From contig CM048850.1 in the NCBI GenBank assembly GCA_026545225.1, positions 3,410,001 to 3,474,000 on the forward strand: a stretch of DNA of 64,000 bases, in the 5' to 3' direction. A program made the position numbers and the translations under genes. Under the pieces are notes generated by a model. That model saw only the letters and a program-made list of their open reading frames with translations. It did not search any database and was not told the DNA's origin. Shown here piece after piece: positions 44,173 through 56,252 of the stretch; the first letter of the stretch is position 1, and the number at the start of each line of letters is the position of its first letter. Origin of the DNA: Cornus controversa (lineage: Eukaryota > Streptophyta > Magnoliopsida > Cornales > Cornaceae).

Positions 44173-45246
44173 AAAAAAGGGCAAAAATAAGCTTACAATT
44201 ACAATCAAGTTTAGCCACATCAACATGCATATAACCCCTCATATGCATATAACTTCAAAATTAGCATATTTTACTCATGCTATACTCAATGCATAATTTT
44301 AGCACATAGAACTAACATGCATTCAACTACCACATATTCCACATATAATCACATATATGAGACAAGGTTACACATTTGCACATAAACTCCAAATTGAGCA
44401 CATAACACCTATATACCCAATTTCTCCCACTCACACACTTTAATCCACATACTAAAACCAACACAAGGAACACCAAATGTACAAAGATAGGACTCAAGAG
44501 AAGGAGAAAATCTGACTTTCCACCCCTCTCACTCTCCTAAAACATGTGATACACAACCTACACCTCTCCTCTTCACCCGAAACCCTAGAATCGACAATTA
44601 GGAGAGAAGAACCCCTACCTCGAAAATGAAGGCCTTCCAAGCACTTCACCAAAGTTTCAGAGGTGTCTACCTTACTGAATCGCAACTTTGTTCGGTTCAA
44701 ATGGAAGCTCTTGCCGTCCCCTACGTATCTCCCTTCTTCGGCGAAACTCGAATCACACCCGAATGGCTCCAAAATGTAGAGAGAAGGTAGAGAGGAGAAG
44801 ATGGAGAGTTTTAGAGAGAGAAGAAGGCATGAGAAATGGCTGGGATTCTCAACCATAGATATTTAAAATATCTAGGGTGCGCAAAAGACTAAAATGCCCC
44901 TGGCCACTTAACGTACCTTCCCGGGCTCCGTTTTTAATTTCGAAAACTCCTACAGTCTTGAAATCACTTCCTCTACTCTCTAAAAATTTCATCTAAGTCA
45001 TTTCAAAAAATAAATATTTTTTAAAAATTCTTTGGATTTTCGGGCCCACTTAAGTTGCATCCCGGACCCTGGTTTAACCAAAAAGTCAAACTTCTTCAAT
45101 TCTTCCAAAAACTTATCAAAACTCTTATAACACTTCCCAAACATGTTTTTCACACTCAAAACATGTTAAATACCAGTCAAAATGCATTTATGACAATTAA
45201 AATGTAAAAAATACAAAATCGGCCAATATTGGTCACAGTCTCTACA
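44173..45246 (-). mobile_element. Partial long LTR, similar in style to the 4-kb LTR
   Basis: On the minus strand it begins TGTAGAGACTGTGACC at 45246, then has a leader-like region (CT-rich ttctctctaaaactctcc) and a 'gtgtatcacatgtttt' stretch, and passes into a catatgcat-rich tract like that of the LTR at 3021-8593. It is cut off at about 44173. I found no target duplication. The assignment rests on layout and composition, not on alignment. Confidence 0.4.
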
Positions 45247-45318
45247 CTCAGCTTTCTCTTTCTATGTGTGTTCTTTGCTCCCTTCTCTCTCTTTATCGTC
45301 TGTTTCTCTCATCTTGCT

Positions 45319-48183
45319 TGATAAGCGTTAAATGTTATACATTCTCGCTCCTTTACTTATGTATCTTGATCCCATAGTTGCACATATTGTATAATTTTTA
45401 CATATTTTTATGTTTTTGATGATTTCAGGTTCAAACTTAGAATGTGGCATAATTCGACTCCTTTATCAGTTCAACAATGCATTCCTATCTCTTACGACAC
45501 TTCATGCAAAGTCTTCATCAAGGAATAGTGAAGGGAGTCTTAAGACCAGAGTCGAAAAGATAGAAAGTTGAAGATCTGTAGAATAAGGAAGATCGATGCA
45601 CCGAAGTTGATAAGTAATGAATATTGCATATTCAATGTCCTTAAAATTATATGAATTAGTGTCTTAGTAATATTTATTTCATATTTTTATTAATAATTTT
45701 AATCTTTTCAGAATTTCAGGTGATTAAGGGTAATTCTAATTAATAATGGTGCAATCGGGTTACAGATGGTGTTAGGCCTATTCACATTGAAGATTGGGCC
45801 AATTCAGGCCTAAAAAGTCTTGGACCCATTTTGGTATTCAGACCATATCTCCATACACGATTGTCAAAACGACCCAAACTTCACTTAGGTTAAAGGAAAT
45901 TCAATTCTGCACAATTTCATATTTCACAAAAATTTCTTAAAACAGACGTTTTCATCAACTTTCTGCCCTATTTGTGCAGCTGCCACTTTTTGGGCGCAAA
46001 TGCCACTTTGTGAGGAGCAAGTGCCATTTTCTTATGCGCACTTGCCACTTTGGGAAGGCCAGGTGTCCCGTTGGTTTGTTTTCGCAAAGTAAAAATGATG
46101 AAACGAAGAAAAACTAGGGTATTCTGGAGGGGGGAAGCAGAGAGAGATATACAGAGGCGATTCGTGACGATACGGGCAAGACGACGGCGACTTCATCATC
46201 GTTCAAGCCTGGACCTTCGATCATGAGTGGCTAAACACCATTCCGGGGAAGTGATGTAACCCTAACCTGTCTTTTAATGTTTTAGTTTGTATATTAATTT
46301 GAGGATTATTTATTTTGTGCATTGATTGTATAACCGAGACATAAACAATAGCTGTGCTATTGCTTTGAATTTGAATGTATTGTTTCATTGCATATTTACT
46401 TTTGTTCTTATAGAATGAATGCAAGTTTGCAGTGATTAGGGTTTAGTTCTTTTCAATTTCTGTGATTTTGTTAAGACAGGTTATACAATAGTTTTCATAG
46501 ATCATTCAATTTAGGGTTTTTATAATGCGTACTAAGCGAAGATGGGTTATCATATCATTAGTTAGTCTGATGTATAGGCCATGCTAAGCGAAGACGAGTT
46601 ATGCTTAATTATATGTTGAATGAATCCTCTTGATAGAACTGAATTTGGCTTATAGCCATTCTTTTCTGAATGCATAGATTAAACATCCCAAATTAGTACA
46701 ATTGTCATTGTTAGAAGGTTAGTGGTGAAGTCAATTCCCAGGACCCTCTCTCCAGTGTCTACCATTTATTTATGTTGTATTTCATTTTATTTAATTTCAG
46801 CACCTTAGAATTAAAAACAAAACAAATTCTTTTTCAATTAAATTAGACAAGATCTTGATAGCTTAACAATGAAACCAACGCAGTCTCTATGGGTTCGACC
46901 CCTACTCACCACTTTACTAATTTGAGTAGAGTATTTGTAGGTTTTATAAATTCTCTTTTGTCGAGGTGTAAAACAACGACAACACTATTACATATTATTT
47001 TATCACGTTTTGCACATCGAACAGAAGTCCCTACTTCGATGCATCGTAGCTTCGATGCATCGGAGTGCCTACTTCGATGCATCATCCGAACCTGCTGAAG
47101 TTATTTTTCTGCAGATATTTTTTTCACTTGCCACTTGTCTAATTTTGCTTGGATAAAGCCTTGCATGAAATTTCTATGATATTTTGAGCCTCAGATCAGT
47201 TATATAGCTAGAGAATAAGTAATAAAACAAATACACACAATTCTTATAAAAGAAAGCATATTTTAGAATTCTAGAGAAAGTGAAGTTTTAGAGAGGGAAA
47301 ACTTCAAAGAGGGCTTTGTAAGGCCTTGAAGACCATTTTGAGCATGGGACCATTTCTGTCTATGGAGTGCTTCCAGCCCACCATGATCAACTAATCCTTC
47401 TCTAGGGTTTTGACAAACCCTAGCTTTGTAAATATGTTCTAACTTCAATGAATTGGGGATTTTTATGTATTTAATGTATATGTCTCTTGCCTTGTGCCTT
47501 ATATAAGTATAAGTTTACAAATTCTTCATGTTCATGTGTTGTGATTTATCTTCTTGTCTTAGAATGCTTAAATTCCTCACATGATCTTCAAACACTTGTA
47601 AGTTTCACAAGGACTACAAGTGATGGCTTGAGACTAGTTTTCACTATAAAATGTATAGCTAGATTTGCATAGTCCATGCTTGGAAAAGGTGATTTTGCTT
47701 CAATTAGGTAAGTAGGTAGGTAGGAAAATCATGTGACGATGATTTTACTATAAATAGGTAATCTGGTAAATAAGGAAAATCACGATTTTCAAAGATGGAT
47801 TATAGTATATTAAAGTGTATGTATTTTCTTGGTGACATCGTTGTAGGTGGGATTTGTCAACACGTCATTAGTACACATTTGCATGAATTTCTCCCAATTT
47901 GTTATAAGTATGACATATTACGAGGTTAGCGGGGATGTCTAATCCTAGTCTTTTATTCTTCTCTCAACCTTTGTATTTAAATTACTTTTATGCTTTCAAA
48001 GTAGAGTAAACACAACCAAAACGGTTGGGGTTTAAACAAGAAGCAACCCTCACCCTTTAGTGAATTATATCTACGTAGTCTCTGTGGGATCGACACCCTC
48101 AACTTAGAGCCCTATCCTTCAAGGATTTGTTCTATTGCGAGTGGTAAATTTATAAATTGCGAATAGCACAACCGCATACAGCA
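45319..48183 (+). mobile_element. Solo LTR of family 3, carrying a nested solo LTR
   Basis: Starts TGATAAGCGTTAAATG and ends TTGCGAATAGCACAACCGCA, just past tacagca (48183). It is flanked by a perfect 5-bp duplication, TTGCT (45314-45318 and 48184-48188). Without the nested 1416-bp LTR and its extra GAAGT it is about 1444 bp. It has no internal coding sequence, so it is a solo LTR. It contains a cluster of 'cttcgatgcatcg' near-palindromes that the nested element split. The 3' end shares the 'gggatcgacaccctcaa' theme with families 1 and 2. Confidence 0.85.
45608..47023 (+). mobile_element. Solo LTR of family 2, nested in family 3 LTR
   Basis: Starts TGATAAGTAATGAATATTGC and ends TTTGCACATCGAACA. 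It is flanked by a perfect 5-bp duplication, GAAGT (45603-45607 and 47024-47028). Length 1416 bp. The bulk matches the minus-strand LTR at 11395-12876, but the last 200-300 bp are different, so there are two subfamilies. No internal region remains. Confidence 0.9.
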
Positions 48184-48188
48184 TTGCT

Positions 48189-49276
48189 CTCTCTTTCTCT
48201 CTCCTTTTCTCTTTATTTTCACACTTCTTTTTCTCTATATCTCTTATCTCTATCTATCTATCATATCCAGAACTTTTCTTTTTCATTCTCCATATCAACG
48301 CCGCTTCCTCTCTTAAGGCCACATCTTCTATATTCTTATATCATATATAATTAAAGTAACGAAGCCTTAGCAACATAAATATTTCAAATATGCCCCTCCA
48401 CAATTGTTGCCCTAGTATTACATCCCAAAATGCCCTTCCAATTTAAATACCCAGCATGTCCCTACAATAAAATTAGTGCATATAAAATAATAATATGATA
48501 ATTAAATAAATCATGAAAGGCAAACCTGAAATTATCATTCAAAGTAAAATGACACTAATGCCCTTATAGATCCTTCTGACATTAAAACTTAGGCAAACAT
48601 ACTCATGGGCTTTCTGGACCATCAATCTCCTCCTTTAGCCTTTTAATGTCAAAAATCACCTAACTTCTTTCTCCCCCTTTTTGACAATGAAAGTCAAAAG
48701 GGTAGAATAGGAAGCTAGTAAGGAAGGATGGATTTTCTGTCATGTCGTGAACCACCCCAATTCGTGTCTGAAAATGCTCTAAGGGATAGTTCTGAAAAGG
48801 GAGTGTAATGTAATTCAAGATTAGCTATGCCCTTATAATAAATTGAAATCCTTTTGTCAATCTTTAAATGTAAGAATTTTGAAGCACCTTGAAATTTTGT
48901 AGCAAACATGTGATTAGGTCTAAAAGCAGTGAAGTGCAATGAGTTTTTAAATATGGACCTATCAATGTTAGTGAGAATGCACTTGGTAGTAGTCATTGAT
49001 TTGGAGTTTTTCATACTACCCTTTTTCATTTTAGCATAATTGCATGCAATGCTAGTGGTATTTTCATGAATGGTGTACACATTTCTAGATACTCTAGATG
49101 CAGAAAGAATGGGTTTCTCCTGATAGTTTGTCAATAACTTTGTAATCATCTTTATCAAATAGAACTAGATTACCATTGTCACAAAGTTGACTGACATTAA
49201 GCAAATTGTGTTTAAGTTCTTCTACATAGAGCACATTCTCTAACTTAGGCATTTTTTTGGTTTCAAGTATTGTGCC
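48189..49276 (-). pseudogene. Sirevirus-like Copia remnant: deleted pol and 3' end
   Basis: On the minus strand, 49276 onward has LENVLYVEELKHNLLNVSQL (GAG-pre-integrase region), then a frameshift to SASRVSRNVYTI. This is fused after an internal deletion to the reverse-transcriptase tail and RNase H start (FRPNHMFATKFQGASK, LSLRAFSDTNWGGSRHDRKS). Integrase core and most of RT are missing. Downstream there are two polypurine tracts, aaaaagggggagaaag (48683-48667) and aaaggaggaga, then sequence that may be the LTR (from about 48628). The tract after 'tgtc' is a hallmark of Sirevirus-type Copia elements. The LTR is interrupted by family 3 (45319-48183), and its rest is at 45247-45318. The 5' part was lost to the Athila-like insertion at 49277. 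Confidence 0.75.
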
Positions 49277-50764
49277 TGATCGGAGTTGAATGTTACGCAT
49301 TCTAGCCTCTTAACTTATGTATTTTATTCTCTTAGTGATAGATTATTTTGTGATTTTACTTTATTTTAGTGTTTTCTGTATTTTTAGGGCCTTAATAATT
49401 ATTTTAGTTAAAATAATAATTTTGGACTTTTAAAGATGACATCCAAGAGGGTTAGATGAATCCTACATCAAATGGATCCATTCAACTATTTATTTCAACT
49501 CAAATCAGCTCATGGAAAAGGTCCAAGAGAATTATAGCTGCTTAAGAAGGTTACGGGCCTGAAGCCCAATTCTGCGCTTAATACATTTTTAATCCCGTTT
49601 TGAAAAATGGACCAGAAGTGTTATTTTTGAGCCTCAAATCAACTTAATTTCTATATAGGTTAAACAAAATTTGATTCTGCACACTTTGGTGAATCGAACT
49701 TCTAGTGGGTCAAAAGTTGGGCCGAACGTCAGCAGAAAAAACTCACCTGATTAGTACTGCGGTAAAACCTAATTAATTCCTAATTGGATTAGGACTTTGG
49801 TGTATCCTCTTGGGGGCATAAAGTGGCGAATTAAAGGCTGTTTTGGGAGTCTTAGAGAGTTGTAGAGAGCCTTTGGACGAATTTGAAGACATACTTTGCA
49901 GAGCTTTCGAGTAGAGAACTATTGGAGAATGAAGTCTTATGCATAATTCATGAAGATGATGCATTCTTCCTCAACCGTTGAAGCTTCTTCTTCTACCATG
50001 AGCAGCTATTTCATCCACTAGGGTTTTGATGTAGTCTTAACAAAGCATCAATGGTTTGATTATTTTAATTATTGGAGACCTTTATATACATGCATAGATT
50101 GTGTAATTTAGAGGATTCTTATTATAGAATTGAGCAATAAAAGTCTTATAAATTCAATCTCAATGATTTCCTATCTTGTCTTAGATATTTAGTTGCTGTT
50201 ATTGAACTTAATCTCTCTTATTTTCTGTGATCGTGAGAGTGATTATTACACAATGGTAATCACTGAATATATCATTATACGTTTTGATGGAGTATACTTA
50301 GAGAAGATGGACCATACTGCACCCTAGATTAGAGTAGTTAGGCAGATGGCCCATGCCAATCGAAGATAGTCCATGACTTAGCCTTAATCATATGTTATCT
50401 TCTTGATAGATGAAGGTGAGCTTGTAACCACCGACACCACTTGTGCATGATGTAATTCCCCATAGTTAATTCAATTGACCATTGATTGTGGAGTTAGTGG
50501 TGAAGTCAAATACCCTAGATTTATCTCATATTATCTTCACTCTCTATTTCCTTTGTTTTATTTTATTTTACTTTTTAATTAGTTTAAATATTAAAATCAA
50601 AATTCTTTTCTTTCTAAATTTAATTAGAATTAATTTCGTATTCCAACTCATTCAGACCATAATCCCTGAGGTTCGACACCCGTTTCGATAGCCATATTCT
50701 GCAAGAAATTCGTTCTATTACGAAATGTGGTAATTATAATTGAGACGCACTCACACATGAATCA
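49277..50764 (+). mobile_element. 5' LTR of Athila-like element D (family 1)
   Basis: Starts TGATCGGAGTTGAATGTTACG and ends CACACATGAATCA, 1488 bp, plus orientation. The tRNA-Asp primer site follows 5 bp later, so this is a 5' LTR. Left flank gtgcc (49272-49276); the 3' LTR and its flank are not present because the element breaks at 53169. Confidence 0.9.
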
Positions 50765-50769
50765 ATTTT

Positions 50770-50787
50770 TGGCGCTGTTGCCGGGGA
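50770..50787 (+). other. tRNA-Asp primer binding site of element D
   Basis: TGGCGCTGTTGCCGGGGA pairs with the 3' end of plant tRNA-Asp(GUC) with one mismatch (C to T at position 7). A tRNA-Asp primer is used by Athila-type gypsy elements. Confidence 0.9.
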
Positions 50788-51063
50788 CTGTCTATTTGAT
50801 TGTTTGGATTTTTAGAATTAGTTCTAATTGGATTTTTAGTTTAGGAATTTTTATTTTTATTTTTTGTTATGTTGTTTTATTATTATTTTTTATTTTTCTT
50901 TATTTATTTATTTATTTTTCTTTTCTTTCAAGTACTAATTTGGTTTTTTTTTAGTTTAGAATTTTTATTTTTGTTACTATTCTAATTTATTTTTATTTTT
51001 TATTTTCTTTTTCGGTACTTCAATCACCATATTGTTAAACAAGAGGAAGAGATTATTGACGCC
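50788..51063 (+). other. Leader of element D
   Basis: T-rich untranslated leader (repeated ttttattt) between primer site and gag. The gag frame is open for a short distance upstream of the first ATG at 51064, so the true start may lie a few codons earlier or have been lost. Confidence 0.6.
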
Positions 51064-53169
51064 ATGACTGGTGTGTGTGATGCTAGTAATGAGGATAACA
51101 ATATTGTGCCTAATGCTATTGTGGAGAGGGTGAGACTTCTCAGAGATTACTATGTCCCAGAGACATACAATTCGCTAGTTGAATTTCAACTGCCTGATGT
51201 GATTGCACAGAACTATGAGATCAAGCCCATTATCATTCAGATGTTGCCATCCTACTTTGGGCTGACTCATGAGGATTCGTACATGCACTTGGATGAATTT
51301 ATAGAAGTTTGCTCATTAACGAAAATTCATAACTTCTCAGAAGATGCTTTCAGGATGCGACTCTTTCCATTCTCTCTAAAGGAGAAGGCCAAGTATTGGT
51401 TCAGACCTCTACTGGCGAGCTCTATCACTACATAGACTCAAATGCAAAGTGAATTCTTAAAGAAATATTTTCCGATAGGGAGGACCAATCAATTCAGATG
51501 TGCTATCACTGGTTTCTCTCAATTTGAGGGGGAATAATTTTTTGAGGCATGGGAGAGATTCAAGGACCTTCTTAGGAAGTGTCCTCATCATCAAGTTCCT
51601 AAGTGGCAATTAGTGCAGTGTTTCTATGAAGGGCTAACTGAAGGTAATCGACAGATGGTTGATGCATCTTGTGGAGGTACTTTTATGTTGAAGAGTGAAG
51701 AAGAAGCATGGATCTTATTTAAAAATCTTAGTGACAACTCTCTACAACATGTATCCTCTACTCGTTCTAGCAGACCTGCCACTACAAGGAAGACTGATGG
51801 GATTTTTGAGGTTGGTGCTTCAGAAGCTTTGCCAACTGACATTGATTTAATTGCACAGAAGGTAGCAGCAATTATGGCTGCCAATCAATCTCCTTCTACT
51901 TCAAATCCTTTATTACTAGGCCCTTGTGAATTTTGCTCTAGTCCTATGCATAATGTGAACAATTGTCCTTCAATTGGGTAATTTTCTGAGGTTCAACATG
52001 AGCAAGTCCAAGCTACATTCACTGGACCAATGAATCCTCCACGAGGCAATACTTACAATTCTACATGGAGGAATCATCCTGGTTTTTCTTACAGTAACCA
52101 AGGGACAGCAATGCAACCATTATATCAACTTAGGAATTTTATACCTCAACAGCAATATCAAACACAAGTTCCTATGGCACAAAGAATTTCTACTATTGAA
52201 GACAAGCTGACACTCACCTTAGCAAAATTTGATAAGCTTGACTTTATCATAGAGACAGTACAAGCTACTGCAGCAATAGTACAATCTACAGTTCAGCTAG
52301 TACACTCTCATTCTCAATCTATTGCTAAATTGGAATCTCAGTTTGGATAACTTGCTAATTCATTGAGTAAAAGAGAAGAAGGAAAGCTCCTTAGTCAACC
52401 AGTTGCTAATCCAAGAGGGATGTAAGCTTCCACAAGTAACCCACACTATGAGCAAGTTCAAGCTATTACCACTTTGAGGAGTGGAAAAATAATTGATAAC
52501 AAGGTGGGGGAAAAGAAAAAAGAAGAGAAAGTAACCACAAGTCCAAGTGCTGAAAATTCTTATGAGCCCAAGGCTCCTTTCCCACAATGTTTCCTTGAAG
52601 CATCTAAATTGGGGAAGCAAGGGGACAAGCTGCATGACATGATGGAAGTTTTTCGACAAGTGAAGATTAATTTGCCACTCCTTGATGCCATCAAGCAAAT
52701 TCCTCCTTATGCTAAATTTTTGAAGGACTTGTGCACTCAGAAGAGGCGTTCTAAAAGCCATGTGCCAAAAATAGTGATGCTACCACAACAAGTGAGTTCT
52801 ATAATTCAGCAGTGCACTCCTTCCAGGTACAAAGATCTTGGTGCTCCAACTATCTCATGCATCATTGGGGAACACCACGTTGATAAAGCTCTTCTTGATT
52901 TGGGTGCAAGTGTGAATTTGCTACCCTATTCAGTGTACTTACAATTAGGCTTGGGAGAATTGAAGTCTACCTTGGTGGTATTGCAATTTACAGATAGATT
53001 AACAAAGCAACCCCATGGGCTCATTGAAGATGTGCTCATTAAAGTGGATAAGTTCTACTTTTCTGTTGATTTTATTGTACTTGACACTGAGCCAGTTCAT
53101 AACCCAAGGAGGCACATTCCAGTGATCCTTGGTCAACCTTTCTTAGCTACTACTGATGCGTGCAAAACT
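51064..53169 (+). pseudogene. Athila-like element D: gag and protease, frame intact but with five stops
   Basis: One frame (702 codons) runs from 51064 to 53169 without any frameshift. Gag core: NYEIKPIIIQMLPSYFGLT, then KAKYWF. A CCHC-type knuckle, CEFCSSPMHNVNNC, is at about 51928-51970. A Lys/Glu-rich linker follows, then aspartic protease (ALLDLGASVNLLPYSVYLQL; the catalytic motif reads DLGAS, usual in Athila/Tat). The end is PVILGQPFLATTDAC, after which an inverted LTR takes over, so RT, RNase H and integrase are absent. Stops lie at 51433 (TAG), 51535, 51979, 52348 and 52423 (all TAA). Comparison with copy G shows Trp at the first and Gln at least at the third and fifth. It is the best-preserved gag of this family here. 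Confidence 0.88.
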
Positions 53170-54664
53170 TGTAGGTTGATTCGTGTGTGCGTGTGACTCA
53201 AAAAGTATATTAATTAAAAATTTCCACACTTCGCAATAGAACGAATTCCTTGCAGAATAGGGTTATCGAAAGGGGTATCGTACCTCAGGGATTATGGTCT
53301 GATGAGTTGGAATACTGAATTAATTCTAATTAAATTTAAGAGAAAGAAATTCTGATTTTTAAACTAATTAAAAAGTAAAATAAAATAAAATAGAGTAAAT
53401 AGAAAGTGAAGATAATATGAGAGAAATCTAGGGTGTTTGACTTCACCACTAACACCACAATCAATGGTCAATTGAATCAACTATGGGTGAATTATATCAT
53501 GCATAAGTGGTGTCAGTGGCTACAAGCTCACCTTCATCCGTCAAGAAGATAACATATGATTAAGGCTAAGTCATGGACTATCTTCGATTGGCATGGGCCA
53601 TCTGCCTAACTACTCTAATCTAAGTTGCAGTATGGTTCATCTTCTTTAGGCATAATCCATCAAAACTTTTAATGATATATTCAGTGATTACCATTGTGTA
53701 ATAATCGCTCTCATAATCACAAAAAATAAAAGAGATTGAGTTCAATAACAATAACTAAATATCTAAGACAAGATAATAAATCATTGAGATTGAATTTACA
53801 AGACTTTTATTGCTCAATTCTATAATAAGAATCCTCTAAATTACACAATCTATGCATGTATATAAAGGTCCCCAATAATTAAAACAATCAAACCATTGAT
53901 GCTTTGTTAGGGCTACATCAAAACCCTAGTGGATGAACTAGCCGCTCATGGTAGAAGAAGAAGCTTCAACTGTTGAGGAAGAAGGCATCATCTTCATGAA
54001 TTATGCGTATGACTTCGTTCTCCAATGGCTCTGCAAAGTATGTTTCTGTTCTCTCCTCAGCCCTTTCAGACTTTCCAATCTCTGTAATCTCCCCCAACTC
54101 AGCCCTCAATTCTTCACTTTATCCCCCAAGAGAATACACCAAAGTCCTAATCCAATTAGGAATTAATTAGGTTTTCCTGCAGCACTAATCAGGTGGGTTT
54201 TTCCTGCTGACGTTCGGCCTAACTTTTGACCCACTAGAAGTCCGATTCACGGAATTTTTGTGAAATACAAAAGTGTGCAGAATCAAAACGAGATTAAGTC
54301 GATTTGAGGCTCGGAAATAAGACTTCTGGTCCATTTTTTGAAACGGGATTAAGACTGTATTATGCGCAGATTTGGGCTTCAGGCCTGAAACCTTCTTAAG
54401 CAGCTGTAGTTCTCTTGGACCTTTGCCTTGGGCTGATTTGAGTTGAAATAAATGGTTGAATGGATCTCCTTTATGTAGGCTTCCTCTAACCATCTTGCAT
54501 GTAATCTTTAAAAGCCCAAAATTATGGTTTTAATTGAAATAATCATTAAGGCCCTGAAAATACAGAAAATACTAAAACAAAGTAAAATAACAAAATAATC
54601 TATCACTAAGAGAATAAAATACATAAGTTAAGAGGCTAGAATGCGTAACATTCAACGCCTATCA
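53170..54664 (-). mobile_element. 3' LTR of Athila-like element G (family 1)
   Basis: Minus-strand start TGATAGGCGTTGAATGTTACG at 54664, preceded (on the minus strand) by the polypurine tract agtttgggggtg. It ends ...CACACGAATCAACCTACA at 53170, the last seven bases being an extension not seen in solo copies A and B. It abuts the protease of element D in inverted orientation. It pairs with the truncated 5' LTR at 59835-60814, which has the same extension. Confidence 0.85.
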
Positions 54665-54676
54665 CACCCCCAAACT
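54665..54676 (-). other. Polypurine tract of element G
   Basis: Agtttgggggtg on the minus strand lies directly before the LTR start at 54664. It would prime plus-strand DNA synthesis and fixes 53170-54664 as the 3' LTR of a minus-strand element. Confidence 0.85.
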
Positions 54677-56252
54677 TACATATTGCTAGTCCCTTAGCAA
54701 TAGAATAAAATAATACTAAAACAAAGAAACTATTAAACACTAACTAAACTACCCAACTCCACTTTCGTAGGAGAAACGATTGCATTTAGCATATGCAACA
54801 AGCCTTTAAACCCCTAGGTTCCCCCTAGTGGATGAGTATAGTCTCGTGAGGGTTTCCAGAAATGTTACCTACGAACATTCAAAATTCTGTTTCAACATTA
54901 ATTCAAGAAGAAGATTACAATACATAGTTACAAACTTGCATTCAAGAATAATTTCAAACTTTCAAAATCTATAATTCAAATCAATGGTCCCCATGCATGA
55001 TTTATATCAACACATCTCAAAGCAATCAACTCTAGTTCCCTCGTGAAAAGTGAACTAACAGTCCTCTCATGTAGCATAACCAAGCTCTGAATATATTAAG
55101 GTACATACCCCTTCAACTCACTAGCTCCCCTTATTGAAATCATACTTCCAAACATGAATACATGACTTTTTCATTTTTTTTTCATTCTTTTTTTCATTAC
55201 TTTATTGGTTGTGCAATGTCTTGATCTATTAAGCTTTCTGAAAGATTCATGTAGCAAGCTTTCAGTCAGTGACTCCCAAACCAGATGACTTTAGGGCACT
55301 AGAATCAGTCAGGCTACAAATCAAGACCACCAATGCTCATCTTTTCTCACCCTTTCACTTTTGACGCGAACACTCGGTGCTTCCTAAGGCATGGAGGCCC
55401 GGTTACTCATGAAAAGGATCAAATTGATTTGCTTATTCATCACTTTTTTTCTTCTCTTTTTTTTTCTTTTTCATTGAAGTCAAGTAAAACACATTATCGG
55501 TACTCATTCTCAAAAGATACTAATTAATATCAAGCATATGTAACTCAATAACTCAAAACCACAGTTTATACCCCATAAGATTATGCTAGTGTGTCTGTGC
55601 AAATAAGGAAACTAAAATAAATCACCCCAAGGCATATCAATGAAAATCATGATTAAAACCACATAATTTAAACCATAGTTTTCAAAAATTTAAAACATAC
55701 TCAAGAATTACCAGTTAAGCACCTACATAAGGTATTAATCCTTTGAATAATGTCAAAACAATCTATCTAAAAATAAAACAAAAGAAAATAAATAAAAAAA
55801 CTAAGAAAATAAACTAAAATAAAATCCTAAAATAAAAAGAATTTCACAAAAATTCCCCCTATTATGCAATAAAGCACAAAATTAGGCATCGCCTCACCCC
55901 CAAACTTAAACTGTACATTGTCCTCAATGTACACCCAATCAAAGCATAGATAAGAGTAAGAACGATGTTACCAGAAATCTAGAGAATGAGTGGCAAGAAA
56001 ATAGAGCACACTAAGTTATATGAAGGCAATGCAAGCACACCCCCAAACTTGGATGTTACAACCTGTCAAAACAAACCACTATACCCCAAAAACCAAGTGA
56101 AATAATATGGGTGAAAATAAATATGAAAGAGAAAAATCCTAAAAAGATTTTTTTTTTGAGAATAAAAATCTAACTACAGAAAGAAAAATAAAACTAAAAA
56201 TAAAAATAAAAACTAAGAATAAAATAAAATACAAAAGATAGTTACCTTCCTG
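54677..56252 (-). other. 3' non-coding region of element G
   Basis: Non-coding stretch between the env-like ORF and the 3' LTR. It contains several further 'cccccaaactt' tracts (for example near 55900 and 56041), which read on the minus strand as extra polypurine tracts, a common feature of Athila-type elements. No ORF above background. Confidence 0.6.

Noticed and set aside
53948-54166. A 63-73-codon frame (MVEEEAST...) recurring antisense in family 1 LTRs (also 9989-9675 and 60613-60840)
   Set aside because: It recurs only because the LTR recurs. Copy A has a stop in it, and there is no recognisable domain. Antisense LTR ORFs of this size arise by chance.
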